A stretch of 17,387 nucleotides of DNA, taken from the NCBI GenBank assembly GCA_001768155.1, contig MENC01000136.1, positions 1 through 17,387 on the forward strand. The letters run 5' to 3'. The position numbers and the translations under genes were made by a program. Below, piece by piece: positions 16,241 to 17,387 of the stretch. How positions within the stretch are numbered: the first letter of the stretch is position 1; each line of letters begins with the position of its first letter. Source of the DNA: Bacteroidetes bacterium GWA2_30_7. GTDB taxonomy: Bacteria > Bacteroidota > Bacteroidia > Bacteroidales > GWF2-33-38. The notes beneath the pieces were generated by a model, which was not told where the DNA came from, searched no databases, and saw only the letters and a program-made list of their open reading frames with translations.

Positions 16241-17196
16241 TGAATTTGAGTAGAAATATAAAATTGTCTTATGTAATTACTACATTTAATAAATTGAGTT
16301 ATTTAAAAGTAACATTACCTTATCTTGTTAAAGCCTGTAAAGATGATGAGGAAATTATAATTGTTGATGGTGGTAGTACTGATGGGACATTCGAATTCCT
16401 TAAAAATTTATTTAACGAAGGAAAAATTCATCAATTCATTTCGGAAAAAGATAAAGGTGAGGCACATGGCACAAATAAAGCCATTTTAATGGCTAATGGC
16501 GAGTTAATTAAAATAATAACAGACGATGATGTTTATGACTATGAAATAATACATAAATGCAAAGAATTTATGTTGATTAATCCTCAAGTTGATGTTATTG
16601 CAGGAAATATTTTGCAACACAATTTGAATAATAAAAAAGAACAATATGTTATTTTCTCCAACTATTTTGAGAATGAATATGTTAAATGGAGAGACAAAAT
16701 ACAAAATAATTGTTTTTTATGTGGACTAACGATAATGCTGAGAAGAACAAGTTTACCACTGTTGGGATTATTTAATACTAACTTAAAACATATTGATATT
16801 GAATATTCTGTTCGTATTACTAGTTTAGGAGCTAATATTATGTTTTGTAATAAATCAGTATCATTAGCTATAGTTAATTTGAATAGTAATTCATTTTTAT
16901 ATCAGGATTCGTATAATCTGGAAAATCTTAAAGTCTCTTTCTTTTATAACTATTTTACGTCGGAGCCTAATAATTATTTTTACAATCCATATTCGGTAAA
17001 AGAATCAATAAAATTCCTATTATTTAAATTTTATACCAAATTGATTTTTAATAAACCAAAAAAAGATTTTTTAATTGAGAAAAAAACGATTCGCTATAAC
17101 AGCATAGAAAACAATAATTTGTTTGAAAATGCATATCTTGAATGTTTGAATTATATTAAAATGAACAATGAAATAGATGAAATCAAATTTCTTTAA
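16240..17196 (+). CDS. Family 2 glycosyltransferase
   Basis: A 318-residue GT-A glycosyltransferase. SYVITTFNKLSYL (10-22) and IIIVDGGSTDGT (39-50) form the nucleotide-sugar site. EKDKGEAHGTNKAI (69-82) and ELIKIITDDDVYD (88-100) contain the metal-binding acidic cluster. No transmembrane segment is evident, so it probably acts at the inner face of the membrane, adding a residue to the lipid-linked repeat or chain. The donor sugar cannot be told; GDP-fucose or the amino sugar made by neighbouring genes are candidates. The GGSTDGT variant is common in the WcaA-like group. The ATG shares a base with the previous stop, so it is likely translationally coupled. A 91-base gap follows. Confidence 0.9.
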   Translation: MNLSRNIKLSYVITTFNKLSYLKVTLPYLVKACKDDEEIIIVDGGSTDGTFEFLKNLFNEGKIHQFISEKDKGEAHGTNKAILMANGELIKIITDDDVYDYEIIHKCKEFMLINPQVDVIAGNILQHNLNNKKEQYVIFSNYFENEYVKWRDKIQNNCFLCGLTIMLRRTSLPLLGLFNTNLKHIDIEYSVRITSLGANIMFCNKSVSLAIVNLNSNSFLYQDSYNLENLKVSFFYNYFTSEPNNYFYNPYSVKESIKFLLFKFYTKLIFNKPKKDFLIEKKTIRYNSIENNNLFENAYLECLNYIKMNNEIDEIKFL

Positions 17197-17287
17197 AATT
17201 TTATTAAAAATCAAAGTTTATAATATATGTAATTATATTATATGTTCGTGAGTAAAATTCCATCTATTATTTTAAGTTTTTATAATT

Positions 17288-17387
17288 ATGAGTAACGACA
17301 AATTATATTTTAAAAATTTAGATTCCATTAGATTCATTGCTGCATTTATGGTTTTCCTTCAACATGCAAGACCACCAAATCAAAATC
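17288..17387 (+). CDS. Acyltransferase-3 family membrane protein, N-terminal fragment (cut by window end)
   Basis: Only the first 33 codons are present. After MSNDKLYFKN comes LDSIRFIAAFMVFLQHARPP, the typical first transmembrane helix of OafA/WecH-type acyltransferases, which reads L-D-x-x-R-x-x-A-A-x-x-V then the catalytic His. These proteins O-acylate surface polysaccharides using many membrane helices. The gene continues beyond the window. A weak promoter-like pair, TTTA at 17217-17220 and TATGTTCG at 17241-17248 with a 20-base spacer, lies in the preceding gap, each with one mismatch to consensus. Confidence 0.82.
   Translation, partial: MSNDKLYFKNLDSIRFIAAFMVFLQHARPPNQN

Overview
The window is very AT-rich and looks like a surface-polysaccharide (O-antigen-type) biosynthesis and export locus from a member of the Bacteroidota. 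The phylum call rests on three things. The promoters follow the Bacteroidota pattern (TTTG, 19-21 bases, TAnnTTTG), most clearly at 8489-8520 and 8231-8261. There is little sign of Shine-Dalgarno leaders. The proteins match families common in Bacteroidales-type polysaccharide loci. No housekeeping gene is present, so genus cannot be given.

Left block, minus strand, 8213 down to 1: a tightly packed operon of six genes with overlaps or gaps of a few bases. In transcription order they are a multi-spanning GT-C-like membrane protein, a DPM1-like family 2 glycosyltransferase with two C-terminal membrane segments, a fusion of a class II glutamine amidotransferase with a WbpG/PseA-type sugar amidotransferase, a DUF354 GT-B-like protein, an AsnB-type amidotransferase, and an alpha-helical-repeat protein interrupted by one in-frame stop. 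Two consecutive glutamine-using enzymes next to glycosyltransferases suggest that an amidated or amidinated sugar is made and placed on the polymer.

Centre, 8214-8538: a divergent promoter region. Between the two promoters sits a 136-bp MITE-like element (8343-8478) with 19-bp terminal inverted repeats and perfect 10-bp target duplications. Its right duplication ends exactly where the -33 box of the rightward promoter begins.

Right block, mostly plus strand: the O-antigen ABC permease (wzm), a methyltransferase in opposite orientation, then a continuous plus-strand run of fcl, gmd, wzt (with C-terminal carbohydrate-binding extension), a DegT-family sugar aminotransferase, an atypical Fcl-like SDR protein, a left-handed beta-helix acyltransferase, a family 2 glycosyltransferase, and the first 33 codons of an acyltransferase-3 membrane protein cut by the window edge. 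Gmd makes GDP-4-keto-6-deoxymannose. Fcl would turn this into GDP-L-fucose, and the DegT enzyme could aminate it to a perosamine-type sugar. The polymer would then be exported by Wzm/Wzt. The permease and ATPase genes are separated by about 3 kb, which is unusual.

No tRNA, rRNA, CRISPR array or transposase gene was seen. No gene-free stretch exceeds 300 bases. The convergent gap 9370-9467 and the gap 17197-17287 hold no hairpin terminator that I could identify.
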